12,660 nucleotides of DNA. Origin: an uncultured Archangium sp. (lineage in GTDB: Bacteria > Myxococcota > Myxococcia > Myxococcales > Myxococcaceae). The notes under the pieces were generated by a model that was given only the letters and a program-made list of their open reading frames with translations, ran no database searches and had not been told where the DNA came from. The stretch is taken from assembly GCA_946479335.1 (NCBI GenBank), contig CAMLFP010000137.1, positions 1 through 12,660 of the forward strand, read 5' to 3'. A program made the position numbers and the translations under genes. Positions 6,199-12,660 of this stretch are shown one piece after another (the stretch's first letter is position 1; each line of letters opens with the position of its first letter).

Positions 6199-7605
6199 AT
6201 GATCCCAGTTCCGTTGTGCGAAAAGTTGTTGTCAGCGGCGATGGCGCGCGGCGCTGACTTCGCGGAGGTCTACGCAGAGCGCACCGACTTCACCGCCGTC
6301 ACCCTCGAAGAAGACAAGGTGAAGAGCGCGCAGAACGGCCTCTCGCAGGGCGTGGGCGTGCGCGTCATCTCCGGGGCGCGCGTGGGCTACGCGTACTCCG
6401 ACGACCTCGACGAGGAGGCGCTGCTGCGCGCGGCCCGCACCGCGGCCTTCATCGCCAACAGCAAGGGCAGCGAGCGCAGCTTCAACGTCGCGCGCACGCC
6501 GCTGCCGACCTTCTACCGGTTGGACCAGCACCTCGCGTCGGTCGATGTCGCGCGCAAACGCGACCTCGTGGTGCGCGCCAACAAGGCCGCGCGCGCGTAC
6601 GACAAGCGCGTGAAGCAGGTGACGGCGACGTACGCCGACTCGACCAAGCGCATCCTCGTGGCGAACACCACCGGGCATCTCGCTGAAGACACGCAGGACA
6701 TGTGCCGCATCTCCACGATGGTGGTGGCGGAGGGCAAAGGCGGCGAGCGGCGCACCGGCAGCTTCGGCGGCGGCGGGCGCGTGGCCTTCACGCACTTCGA
6801 CACCTTCACCCCGGAGCAGGTCGCGAAAGAAGCGGCGCGGCAGGCCATCGCGGGCCTCGGCGCGGCGGAAGCGCAGGCCGGGCAGCAGACGGTGGTGCTG
6901 GCACCCGGCTGGAGCGGCATCCTCCTCCACGAAGCGGTCGGGCACGGGCTGGAGGCCGACTTCATCCGCAAGGAGACGTCGCTGTTCGCCGGGAAGCTGG
7001 GCGAGAAGGTGGCGAGCGAGCTCGTGACCGTCATCGACGACGGTACGATGGCCAACGCGCGCGGCTCGCTGAACGTCGACGACGAGGGCAACCCGGCGCA
7101 GTTCAAGGTGCTCATCGAGCGCGGCGAGTTGAAGGGCTACATGTTCGACTCGCTCAACGCGAAGTTGATGAACCAGAAGTCGACCGGGAGCGGCCGGCGT
7201 GAGTCTTTCAAACACCTCCCGTTGCCGCGCATGACGAACACGTACCTGGCGCCCGGCGAGAGCACGCCCGAGGAGATCTTGAAGAGCGTCGACACCGGCG
7301 TGTACTGCGCGAACTTCGGCGGCGGTCAGGTCGACATCACCAACGGCAACTTCGTGTTCGAGGTGAGCGAGGCCTACGAGATCAAGAAGGGCAAGCTCGG
7401 CCGGCCGCTCAAGGGCGTGACGCTGATCGGCGTCGGCCCGGAGGCGCTGAAGAAGGTCTCGATGGTGGGCAACGACCCGAAGCCCGACCCGGGCATGGGC
7501 ACCTGCGGAAAAGACGGCCAGAGCGTGCCGGTGGGCGTGGGGCTCCCCACGTTGCGCATCGACGACATGACGGTCGGCGGCACGAAGGTCGGAGGCAAGC
7601 GATGA
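6199..7605 (+). CDS. tldD: Metalloprotease subunit TldD
   Basis: 468 aa, full length for the family. The zinc site is HEAVGH at residues 244-249 (HExxxH: H244, E245, H249) in the family context GHGLEADFIRKETSLF. The late cysteine in MGTCGKDGQ (C436) matches the third zinc ligand known from E. coli TldD. Other family marks are GARVGYAYSDD (~59-69), GSGRR (~330-334) near the glycine-rich substrate cleft, and a C-terminal VGLPTLRIDDMTVGG. TldD acts with TldE as a cytosolic heterodimer that trims unfolded peptides; in E. coli it matures microcin B17 and degrades the antitoxin CcdA. The ATG at 6199 is kept because the helix CEKLLSAAMARGADFAEVY belongs to the fold; it lacks a Shine-Dalgarno sequence. 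Its stop overlaps the tldE start by 4 nt. No peptide precursor gene is seen nearby. Confidence 0.95.
   Translation: MIPVPLCEKLLSAAMARGADFAEVYAERTDFTAVTLEEDKVKSAQNGLSQGVGVRVISGARVGYAYSDDLDEEALLRAARTAAFIANSKGSERSFNVARTPLPTFYRLDQHLASVDVARKRDLVVRANKAARAYDKRVKQVTATYADSTKRILVANTTGHLAEDTQDMCRISTMVVAEGKGGERRTGSFGGGGRVAFTHFDTFTPEQVAKEAARQAIAGLGAAEAQAGQQTVVLAPGWSGILLHEAVGHGLEADFIRKETSLFAGKLGEKVASELVTVIDDGTMANARGSLNVDDEGNPAQFKVLIERGELKGYMFDSLNAKLMNQKSTGSGRRESFKHLPLPRMTNTYLAPGESTPEEILKSVDTGVYCANFGGGQVDITNGNFVFEVSEAYEIKKGKLGRPLKGVTLIGVGPEALKKVSMVGNDPKPDPGMGTCGKDGQSVPVGVGLPTLRIDDMTVGGTKVGGKR
7591..7595 (+). promoter_or_regulatory. Ribosome-binding site of tldE
   Basis: GGAGG inside the last codons of tldD, six bases before the ATG at 7602. 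Together with the ATGA overlap it indicates coupled translation of the two subunits in near-equal amounts. Confidence 0.75.
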
Positions 7606-8945
7606 ACTACGAGCAGCTGGCGAAGAAGATCGTGCAGAAGGCGCTGAAACGCGGCGCCAAGCAGGCCGAAGCGTTCCTGCAGGTGGGCCGCTCCGCCGAC
7701 GTGCGCGTGCGCGACGGAGAGATCGAAGACCTCACGCAGGCCACGAGCAAAGGCGTCGGCATCCGCGTGTTCGTGCGAAACAGGCAGGGCTTCGTGTGGT
7801 CGAGCGACTTCGACCCGCGCGCGCTGGACGTGCTCATCGATCGCGCCATCGCCATCGCGGAGATGTCGGCGCCCAACCCGCTCAACGGGCTTCCCGACGC
7901 GAAGGACCTCGGGAAGATCCCCGACGTGGGCGAGCTGTTCGACCCGCGCGTCGCCAACCTCCCCGACGACTGGAAGATCAAGGCTGCCGTCGAGATGGAG
8001 AAGGTGGTGCGCGCGTACGACCCGCGCATCAAGACCATCGAGTCGGTCGGCGCCGGTGAATCGGTGAGCGACGTGTACCTCGCGTCGTCGGCCGGGCGGC
8101 ACGGCAGCTACCAGGGCACGAGCGTGTACCTCTACGCGTCGCCCGTCGCGACCGACGGCACGCAGCTGCAGACCTCGTACTGGTACGACGCGAAGCGCTT
8201 CTTCGAAGACCTCGACTCGCCGGAGAACGTAGCGACGAAGGCGGCGGGCCGCGCGGTGCGGCTGCTGGGCGCGAGGAAGGTGAAGTCGCAGAAGGTGCCG
8301 GTGGTCTTCGACCCGACGATGGCGGCGGGCTTCGTGGGCAGCGTGGCGGCGGCGGCCAACGGCGACGCGGTGTTCAAGAAGTCGACCTTCCTCGCCTCGA
8401 AGCTGAACGAGCAGATCGCGCCCACGCACGTGAGCATCATCGACGACGGCTTGCGCGAGCGTGGGCTGGCGACGTCTCCGTTCGATGGCGAAGGCGTGCC
8501 GACGCGGCGCACGCCCATCGTGGAGAAAGGCGTGCTCAAGGCGTTCCTCTACGACGCGTTCACCGCGCGCAAGGCGAAGACGAAGACCACCGGCAACGCG
8601 TCACGCGGGTACCAGAGCCTCCCGCACATCGGGTTCAACAACCTGCTGCTCGAGCCCGGCACGAAGTCGCCGGAGGAGATCATCAAGGAGATCCCCAACG
8701 GGCTCTACGTGACGGCGATGCTCGGCCGCGGCGCGAACATGGTGACCGGCGAGTACTCGCGCGGCGCCAACGGGCTGTGGATCGAGAACGGCGAGCTGAC
8801 CAGGCCCGTGCAGGAGATCACCGTCGCCGGCAACATGCACAACATGCTCCGGCAGTTGGACGCGATCGGTTCAGACCTCACGTTCCACGGGTCGACCGGC
8901 GCGCCCACCATCCGCTTCAAGGAACTCACCGTCTCTGGCGAATAA
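7602..8945 (+). CDS. tldE: TldE/PmbA, non-catalytic partner of TldD
   Basis: 447 aa, normal for PmbA/TldE. It is homologous to TldD, with the shared N-terminal layout (LAKKIVQKALKRGAKQAEAFLQVGRS-like helix and strand, residues ~6-31; SKGVGIRVFV at ~49-58), but the zinc-binding HExxxH is missing. The equivalent stretch reads DPTMAAGFVGSVAAAANGDAVF (~237-258), as expected for TldE. Strong family motifs in the C-terminal half are GNASRGYQSLPHIGFNNLLLEPG (~331-353) and GEYSRGANGLWIENGEL (~383-399), followed by ITVAGNM (~406-412). It forms the heterodimer with TldD and shapes the channel that admits extended peptides. It starts in the tldD stop (ATGA) with a good ribosome-binding site. The ParB-like gene follows 11 nt after its stop, so the operon seems to have three genes. 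Confidence 0.95.
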   Translation: MNYEQLAKKIVQKALKRGAKQAEAFLQVGRSADVRVRDGEIEDLTQATSKGVGIRVFVRNRQGFVWSSDFDPRALDVLIDRAIAIAEMSAPNPLNGLPDAKDLGKIPDVGELFDPRVANLPDDWKIKAAVEMEKVVRAYDPRIKTIESVGAGESVSDVYLASSAGRHGSYQGTSVYLYASPVATDGTQLQTSYWYDAKRFFEDLDSPENVATKAAGRAVRLLGARKVKSQKVPVVFDPTMAAGFVGSVAAAANGDAVFKKSTFLASKLNEQIAPTHVSIIDDGLRERGLATSPFDGEGVPTRRTPIVEKGVLKAFLYDAFTARKAKTKTTGNASRGYQSLPHIGFNNLLLEPGTKSPEEIIKEIPNGLYVTAMLGRGANMVTGEYSRGANGLWIENGELTRPVQEITVAGNMHNMLRQLDAIGSDLTFHGSTGAPTIRFKELTVSGE

Positions 8946-8950
8946 AGGAG
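8944..8950 (+). promoter_or_regulatory. Ribosome-binding site of the ParB-like gene
   Basis: AAAGGAG overlaps the TAA stop of tldE and lies six bases before the ATG at 8957. It decides the start: the frame is open far upstream, but that part is only the shadow of tldE. Confidence 0.85.
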
Positions 8951-8956
8951 CTGCTC

Positions 8957-9922
8957 ATGGCCGCGAAGAAGGTCGTGCCGAAGAAGCGCAAGGCGCCGCG
9001 CAAGAAGGTCGAGGCGAAGTCGAAGGGGCTCGGCGCGAAGGAGACCTCCGCGTCGCTCGATGGGCTGGAGCTCGCGAAGCTGGTGGAGGCCGACGGCGGC
9101 ACCATCGTCGGCAGCTACAAGGAGCCGCTGGGCGGCAAGCACGTGGTCATCGCCACGCTGCCCATCGACCTCGTCGAGCCGACGCCGTACCAGCGCGATC
9201 GCAGCGAGGCGCACGTGAAGAAGCTGGCCAACGCGATGGAGCGCGTGGGCCGCTTCCTCGACCCGATCATCGCCGTGCGCAAAGACGGCAAGTACTGGAC
9301 GCCCAACGGCAACCACCGCCTGGGCGCCGCGAAGCTGCTGGGCATGAAGAGCATCGTGGCGCTCATCATCCCCGAAGAAGACGTGGCCTTTCAGATCCTC
9401 GCGCTCAACACCGAGAAGGCGCACAACCTGAAGGAGCGCTCGCTGGAGGTCATCCGCATGTACCGCGGGCTGGTCGGCGCGAAGGGCGGCAACGAGAGCG
9501 ACTACATCGCCTTCCTCGAGGAGCCGCACTTCATCACCTTCGGCGCGGTCTACGAGAAGCGCCCGCGGTACTCGGCCGGCGCGTACTCGCCGGTGGTGAA
9601 GCGGCTCGAGGCGTTCCTCGACGAACCGCTGGCCGACGCGCTCGCGGTGCGTGAAGCCCGCGCCGACCTGCTGCTCCAGTGGGACGACGAGGTCACCCGC
9701 GTCATCGACGCGCTCAAGGCCAAGGGCCTCACCTCCCCGTACCTGCGCAACTACGTCGTGGCGCGCGTCAACTTCCTCCGCTTCAAGAAGGGCGGCGAGT
9801 TCGACTTCGACGAGATCGTCGGCCAGATGCTGGCCGCCACCCAGAAGATCGACCCCGCCAAGGTGAACAAGGACGACGTGGCGAAAATGGGCGGCGGCGG
9901 CGGCGGAGATCCCGAAGATTGA
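8957..9922 (+). CDS. ParB/Srx-fold (ParB N-terminal-like) protein
   Basis: 321 aa. Residues 2-24 are a Lys/Arg-rich tail (AAKKVVPKKRKAPRKK...) that could bind nucleic acid. A ParB-N-like domain spans ~66-140: LPIDLVEPTPYQR (68-80), a helix VKKLANAMERVG (87-98), FLDPIIAV (100-107) and the signature NGNHRLGAAKLLG (117-129), corresponding to the GERRxRA/GxHRxxAA box that binds CTP or other nucleotides in the ParB superfamily. The remainder (~140-305) is helical and not recognised; I see no clear ParB helix-turn-helix. It ends in a Gly-rich acidic tail. True ParB normally sits beside parA; here it is 11 nt after tldE, so a chromosome-partition role is unlikely from context. It may be a DNA-associated nucleotide switch. 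There is no sign of transfer: base composition matches its neighbours. Confidence 0.85.
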   Translation: MAAKKVVPKKRKAPRKKVEAKSKGLGAKETSASLDGLELAKLVEADGGTIVGSYKEPLGGKHVVIATLPIDLVEPTPYQRDRSEAHVKKLANAMERVGRFLDPIIAVRKDGKYWTPNGNHRLGAAKLLGMKSIVALIIPEEDVAFQILALNTEKAHNLKERSLEVIRMYRGLVGAKGGNESDYIAFLEEPHFITFGAVYEKRPRYSAGAYSPVVKRLEAFLDEPLADALAVREARADLLLQWDDEVTRVIDALKAKGLTSPYLRNYVVARVNFLRFKKGGEFDFDEIVGQMLAATQKIDPAKVNKDDVAKMGGGGGGDPED

Positions 9923-9967
9923 GAATTCGGCTCCGGGCCACAAAGGCGCGGCGCGTCACAGTCGTGG

Positions 9968-9973
9968 TACCCT
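9968..9973 (+). promoter_or_regulatory. Possible -10 box of the lipoprotein gene
   Basis: TACCCT lies 31 nt before the ATG at 10005 and directly before a hairpin. It fits the loose TAnnnT form of a -10 element, and its neighbourhood (TACCCTGAT) resembles TATCCTGAT before tldD. I find no convincing -35 box, so this is weak. Confidence 0.25.
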
Positions 9974-9994
9974 GATCAGCGTTCGCCGCTGATC
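9974..9994 (+). promoter_or_regulatory. Perfect 8-bp hairpin or operator in the lipoprotein 5' leader
   Basis: Arms GATCAGCG (9974-9981) and CGCTGATC (9987-9994) are exact inverted repeats around the loop TTCGC. The dyad starts right after the possible -10 TACCCT and ends right before the Shine-Dalgarno GAGGA. It could be a repressor site just downstream of the promoter or a leader RNA stem that modulates ribosome access. No U-run follows, so it is not an intrinsic terminator. Confidence 0.5.
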
Positions 9995-9999
9995 GAGGA
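9995..9999 (+). promoter_or_regulatory. Ribosome-binding site of the lipoprotein gene
   Basis: GAGGA, five bases before the ATG at 10005 and directly touching the 3' arm of the hairpin at 9974-9994. It supports the chosen start, which gives a proper lipoprotein signal peptide. Confidence 0.65.
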
Positions 10000-10004
10000 T
10001 CACC

Positions 10005-11228
10005 ATGACGTCACGCTCCCTGTCTTTCATCGCCACCCTCGCCTTCGCCGTCTCCTGTGGGAGCGGAAACCGCGTCACCGTGACGCCCAGCGCCGAGGTG
10101 TGCACCAACGGCCTCGACGACAACGAAGACGGCAAGGTCGACTGCGCTGACCCCACCTGCTTCACCGACCCGTCCTGCGCGGTGCGCCTCGAGCGCTGCG
10201 ACAACGAGATGGACGACAACGGTGACGGGCAGATCGACTGCGCTGATCACCAGTGCGAAGGCCAGTCGTGCGGCTACGAGTGCGTGTGCCGCAACGGCGT
10301 GGCCACCGACGCGCCGGGCGGAGACGCGGGCGCGACCGGCGGCGGCACGGGCACCGACGCGGGCCAGACCGGCGGCGGCACGGGCACTGACGCAGGCCAC
10401 ACCGGCGGCGGCGCGGGCAGCACCGGCGGCGGCTCCGCGACGGGTGGCGGCACGGGGACGACGGGCGGCGGCACCTCGTCGAGCATCGAGAACTGCGCCA
10501 ACGGCGTCGATGACAACAACAACAGCCTGATCGACTGCGCGGAGTCGTCGTGCAACGGCCAGGTGTGCGGCACCAACTCGTACTGCGTCGGCACGGAGTG
10601 CTGGGTCGACCAGTCCACCATCGACGCCGGCACGGGCGGCGGCACGGGCTCCACCGGCGGCGGCGTCGGCACCTCGGGCGGCGGCACGGGCACCAGCGGC
10701 GGTGGCGTCGGCACCTCGGGCGGCGGCACGGGCACCAGCGGCGGTGGCGTCGGCTCGCTCGGCGGCGGCGTCGGCTCGCTCGGCGGTGGCGTCGGCTCGC
10801 TTGGCGGTGGCACGGGCACCACGGGCGGCGGTACGGCGACCGGCGGCGGCAGCGGCACCGACGGCGGCGCAACGTGGACCTGCAACCAGTCGTGGTTCGG
10901 CACCAACGATGGCTGCGATTGCGGCTGCGGCATCCCCGACCCTGATTGCTCCGGCAGCAACCTCGGCTACTGCGACTACTGCCCGTCGGGTTCGTGCTCC
11001 TACAACTCGGAGTGCGCCGACATCAGCCCGACCGACAACGCGGTCTGCTCCGGGCCGACCCGCACGTGGACCTGCGACCCCTCGTATTACAACGACTGGT
11101 TCGACTGCGACTGCGGCTGCGGCATCCCCGACCCGGACTGCTACGACTGGAGTTCGACGTCGTGTGACTACGACGCGTGCTCGGGCTCGACCTCGCCGGG
11201 GCCGAACTACAACGCCGTCTGCCAGTAA
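10005..11228 (+). CDS. Cys-rich, Gly-repeat surface lipoprotein
   Basis: 407 aa. The signal peptide MTSRSLSFIATLAFAVSC ends in a lipobox-like AVSC with Cys18 as the likely lipid anchor. Three Asp/Cys motifs follow: CTNGLDDNEDGKVDC (33-47), CDNEMDDNGDGQIDC (65-79) and CANGVDDNNNSLIDC (164-178). Each has a DDNxDG-like loop that could bind calcium and Cys pairs for disulfides; similar repeats are common in exported myxobacterial proteins. Gly-rich linkers lie between: 111-132 holds two 11-residue TGGGTGTDAG-type units, and 211-273 holds nine heptads. The C-terminus has two tandem domains sharing WTC...CDCGCGIPDPDC (291-315 and 355-379). It probably sits on the outer membrane with stalk-like linkers holding the Cys-rich heads away from the cell. 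No enzyme motif is seen. The role (adhesion, metal binding or scaffold) is unknown. Confidence 0.88.
   Translation: MTSRSLSFIATLAFAVSCGSGNRVTVTPSAEVCTNGLDDNEDGKVDCADPTCFTDPSCAVRLERCDNEMDDNGDGQIDCADHQCEGQSCGYECVCRNGVATDAPGGDAGATGGGTGTDAGQTGGGTGTDAGHTGGGAGSTGGGSATGGGTGTTGGGTSSSIENCANGVDDNNNSLIDCAESSCNGQVCGTNSYCVGTECWVDQSTIDAGTGGGTGSTGGGVGTSGGGTGTSGGGVGTSGGGTGTSGGGVGSLGGGVGSLGGGVGSLGGGTGTTGGGTATGGGSGTDGGATWTCNQSWFGTNDGCDCGCGIPDPDCSGSNLGYCDYCPSGSCSYNSECADISPTDNAVCSGPTRTWTCDPSYYNDWFDCDCGCGIPDPDCYDWSSTSCDYDACSGSTSPGPNYNAVCQ
10338..10403 (+). repeat. Two tandem 33-bp repeats (11-residue Gly-rich unit)
   Basis: Two adjacent units encode TGGGTGTDAGQ and TGGGTGTDAGH and differ at only a few bases. They form part of the first linker of the lipoprotein. 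Tandem near-identity suggests recent duplication by slippage. Confidence 0.75.
10635..10823 (+). repeat. Nine tandem 21-bp units encoding Gly-rich heptapeptides
   Basis: The units read GGGTGST, GGGVGTS, GGGTGTS, GGGVGTS, GGGTGTS, three times GGGVGSL, then GGGTGTT. Units two and three (10656-10697) are copied almost perfectly as units four and five (10698-10739), a 42-bp duplication with one base changed. The three GGGVGSL units (10740-10802) are also nearly identical. All units stay in frame, so gain or loss of copies would change linker length without breaking the protein. Confidence 0.9.
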
Positions 11229-11245
11229 CGGGACTATTCGCGCGA

Positions 11246-11272
11246 CTCACGGGTTAAACAGCCTCCCGTGAG
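11246..11272 (+). promoter_or_regulatory. Perfect 8-bp dyad covering the response-regulator start codon
   Basis: CTCACGGG (11246-11253) and CCCGTGAG (11265-11272) are exact inverted repeats separated by 11 bases that include the AT-rich TTAAAC (11254-11259), a possible -10-like box. The right arm contains the GTG start codon (11268-11270). It could be an operator for autoregulation or, in a read-through transcript, a stem that hides the start. No Shine-Dalgarno sequence is present. Confidence 0.5.
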
Positions 11273-12650
11273 CGCCACTGTCCTCGTCGTCGATGACGAC
11301 CGAGCCAATCTCGAGTCGGTCTGCCGCATCTTCCAGAAGGAAGGTGTGAACACGCTGTCTGCCAGCAATGGGCAGGAGGCGCTGGAGCTGCTGCGCAAGC
11401 CGGAGGTCGGCATCGTGGTCACCGACCTGATGATGCCCGGCGTCGATGGGCAGGCGCTGTTGCGGGCGTCGCGCGCGATGCGGCCCGACGTCGAGGTGGT
11501 GCTGATGACCGCCTACGCCACGGTGGAGACCGCGGTCGCGGCGATGCGCGAAGGCGCGTACGACTTCATCACCAAGCCCTTGAAGCGCCACTCGCTGGTG
11601 AAGGCGGTGGAGAAGGCGTCGGAGAAGCGCGCGCTGGTGGCCGAGAACCGCGACTTGAAGGCGCAGCTGGCCGCCATCGGCACCAAGGCCCTCGTCGGCC
11701 AGTCGCCCTCGTTCCTCGCGTTCATGGATCTGCTGCGCCAGGCCGCGCCCACCACGGCCACCATCTTGCTGCTCGGTGAATCAGGCACCGGCAAGGAGCT
11801 CGCCGCGCGCTTCGTGCACGAGAACTCCGCGCGCGCGAAGGGCCCGTTCGTGGCGGTGAACTGCGCCGCCCTGCCCGAGTCGCTGCTCGAAGCGGAGCTG
11901 TTCGGCCACGAGCGCGGCGCCTTCACCGGCGCGGTGGCGCGCAAGGAAGGCCGCTTCGAGCGCGCGCACGGCGGCACGCTGTTCCTCGACGAGGTCGGCG
12001 AGATGTCTCCGTCGGCGCAGGTGAAGCTGCTGCGCGTGCTGCAGGAGGGCGAGCTGGAGCGCCTGGGCGGCACGCAGACGGTGAAGGTCGACACGCGCGT
12101 CATCGCGGCCACCAACAAGGACCTGCAGCGCGAGGTGCAGGAGGGCCGCTTCCGCGAAGACCTCTACTTCCGCCTCAACGTGGTGGAGGTGCGCATCCCC
12201 TCGCTGGCGTCGCGCCGTGAAGACGTCTCGCTGCTGGGCGAGCACTTCCTTCGGCGGTACGCGGCGAAGAACTCCAAGAACGTGCGCGGCTTCTCAGACG
12301 AGGCGGTGAAGGTGCTCGAGAACTACGCGTGGCCCGGCAACGTGCGCGAGCTGGAGCACGCGGTGGAGCGCGCGGTGGTGCTGTGCCGCGGGGAGATCGT
12401 CGAGGTGCACGACCTGCCCGAGGCGATCCGCAAGGGGCCCATCGGCAGCGCGTCGCAGATCATCATCCCCATCGGGACGCCCTTCGAGGAGATCGAGCGC
12501 CGCGTCATCCACGAGACGTTGCGGCACACCAAGGGCGACAAGAACCTCGCCGCGCGCATGCTGGGCATCGCCGCGCGCACCATCTACCGGAAGCTCGCGG
12601 CCGAAGAAGGTGAAGCGTCGGCGCCGGCGAAGAGCGGCGAGACGGCGTAG
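11268..12650 (+). CDS. Sigma-54-dependent response regulator, NtrC class
   Basis: 460 aa, complete. The receiver domain (~4-118) has the acidic pair D10/D11, phosphorylation site D53 (VVTDLMMPG), T81 and K103. The AAA+ domain (~140-385) has Walker A GESGTGKE (170-177), the sigma-54 contact loop GAFTGA (217-222), Walker B TLFLDE (237-242), and FREDLYFRLNV (295-305) with arginines usual at the ATPase interface. A Fis-type helix-turn-helix lies at the C-terminus (~408-443, NLAARMLGIAARTIYRKL). It should be phosphorylated by a histidine kinase, oligomerise, and open sigma-54 promoters. No kinase gene is in the window, though one may follow just past the right edge. GTG 11268 is chosen because the receiver begins at once with SATVLVVDDD; there is no Shine-Dalgarno sequence and a perfect dyad covers the start. 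Target genes are unknown; I saw no good -24/-12 promoter in the gaps here. Confidence 0.95.
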   Translation: MSATVLVVDDDRANLESVCRIFQKEGVNTLSASNGQEALELLRKPEVGIVVTDLMMPGVDGQALLRASRAMRPDVEVVLMTAYATVETAVAAMREGAYDFITKPLKRHSLVKAVEKASEKRALVAENRDLKAQLAAIGTKALVGQSPSFLAFMDLLRQAAPTTATILLLGESGTGKELAARFVHENSARAKGPFVAVNCAALPESLLEAELFGHERGAFTGAVARKEGRFERAHGGTLFLDEVGEMSPSAQVKLLRVLQEGELERLGGTQTVKVDTRVIAATNKDLQREVQEGRFREDLYFRLNVVEVRIPSLASRREDVSLLGEHFLRRYAAKNSKNVRGFSDEAVKVLENYAWPGNVRELEHAVERAVVLCRGEIVEVHDLPEAIRKGPIGSASQIIIPIGTPFEEIERRVIHETLRHTKGDKNLAARMLGIAARTIYRKLAAEEGEASAPAKSGETA

Positions 12651-12660
12651 TTCAGGCTTC

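Noticed and set aside
6232..8429. Minus-strand frames opposite tldD and tldE
   Set aside because: Same shadow effect; both TldD and TldE motifs are intact on the plus strand.
6199..8945. RiPP or microcin cluster suggested by tldDE
   Set aside because: No precursor peptide, cyclodehydratase or transporter gene is present, and tldDE are widespread housekeeping genes.
8957..9922. Chromosome-partition ParB
   Set aside because: No parA neighbour, no visible central helix-turn-helix, and no parS-like 16-bp palindrome noticed; only the N-terminal fold is supported.
8705..9943. Long open frame (about 412 codons) on the minus strand opposite tldE and the ParB-like gene
   Set aside because: High GC leaves few stops on the opposite strand. 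The product is low-complexity, rich in His, Arg and Leu with no domain, while the plus strand carries clear families.
9923..10004. Intrinsic terminator after the ParB-like gene
   Set aside because: The hairpin in this gap lacks a following U-run and sits at the next gene's ribosome-binding site.
10635..10823. CRISPR-like array
   Set aside because: Units are 21 bp, contiguous and in frame with no unique spacers; it is a coding tandem repeat.
10274..10960. Proline-rich frame (PPPVPPP-type) on the minus strand
   Set aside because: It is simply the complement of the Gly-rich linker of the lipoprotein and has no start context.

Overview
The window is high-GC DNA with very strong G/C bias at third codon positions. 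It lacks insertion sequences, tRNA or rRNA genes, CRISPR arrays and phage genes. The gene content points to a predatory or soil member of the Myxococcota (Myxococcus/Archangium-like): extracytoplasmic proteins with Gly-Gly-Gly-Thr linkers and Cys/Asp-rich repeats, an FHA-domain membrane protein beside a cyclic-nucleotide-binding protein, and an NtrC-type response regulator. I cannot name the genus.

Layout. (1) 3-1298 (+): 3' part of a secreted or surface zinc metalloprotease with a Gly/Ser linker, a Cys-rich module, a beta-sandwich domain and an HEIGH catalytic site. (2) 6096-1302 (-): a tightly spaced four-gene run: an NmrA-like NAD(P)-binding protein; a 731-aa FHA / transmembrane / helical-repeat protein; a 438-aa protein with TPR-like repeats and two cyclic-nucleotide-binding (CNB) folds; and a small membrane-anchored protein translationally coupled to the CNB gene. 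The last three look like one signalling module that reads phosphothreonine and possibly a nucleotide second messenger. (3) 6199-9922 (+): tldD, tldE/pmbA (4-nt overlap) and, 11 nt later, a ParB-like-fold protein. The first two form the TldD/TldE heterodimeric peptidase; the third has no obvious link to it. (4) 10005-11228 (+): a lipoprotein made of Cys/Asp-rich repeats, long Gly-rich heptad linkers and two tandem C-terminal Cys-rich domains. (5) 11268-12650 (+): a complete sigma-54-dependent response regulator of the NtrC class, with no partner kinase in view.

The most notable signals are these. Three near-identical DPERENKTQAR peptides lie in the N-terminal tail of the FHA protein. The two CNB folds of its neighbour differ at the phosphate-binding arginine. 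A perfect 8-bp dyad has its right arm over the GTG start of the response regulator. A perfect 8-bp hairpin abuts the ribosome-binding site of the lipoprotein gene. A ParB-like gene is joined to tldDE. I see no proven new system; the FHA/CNB operon is the best candidate for an under-described one.
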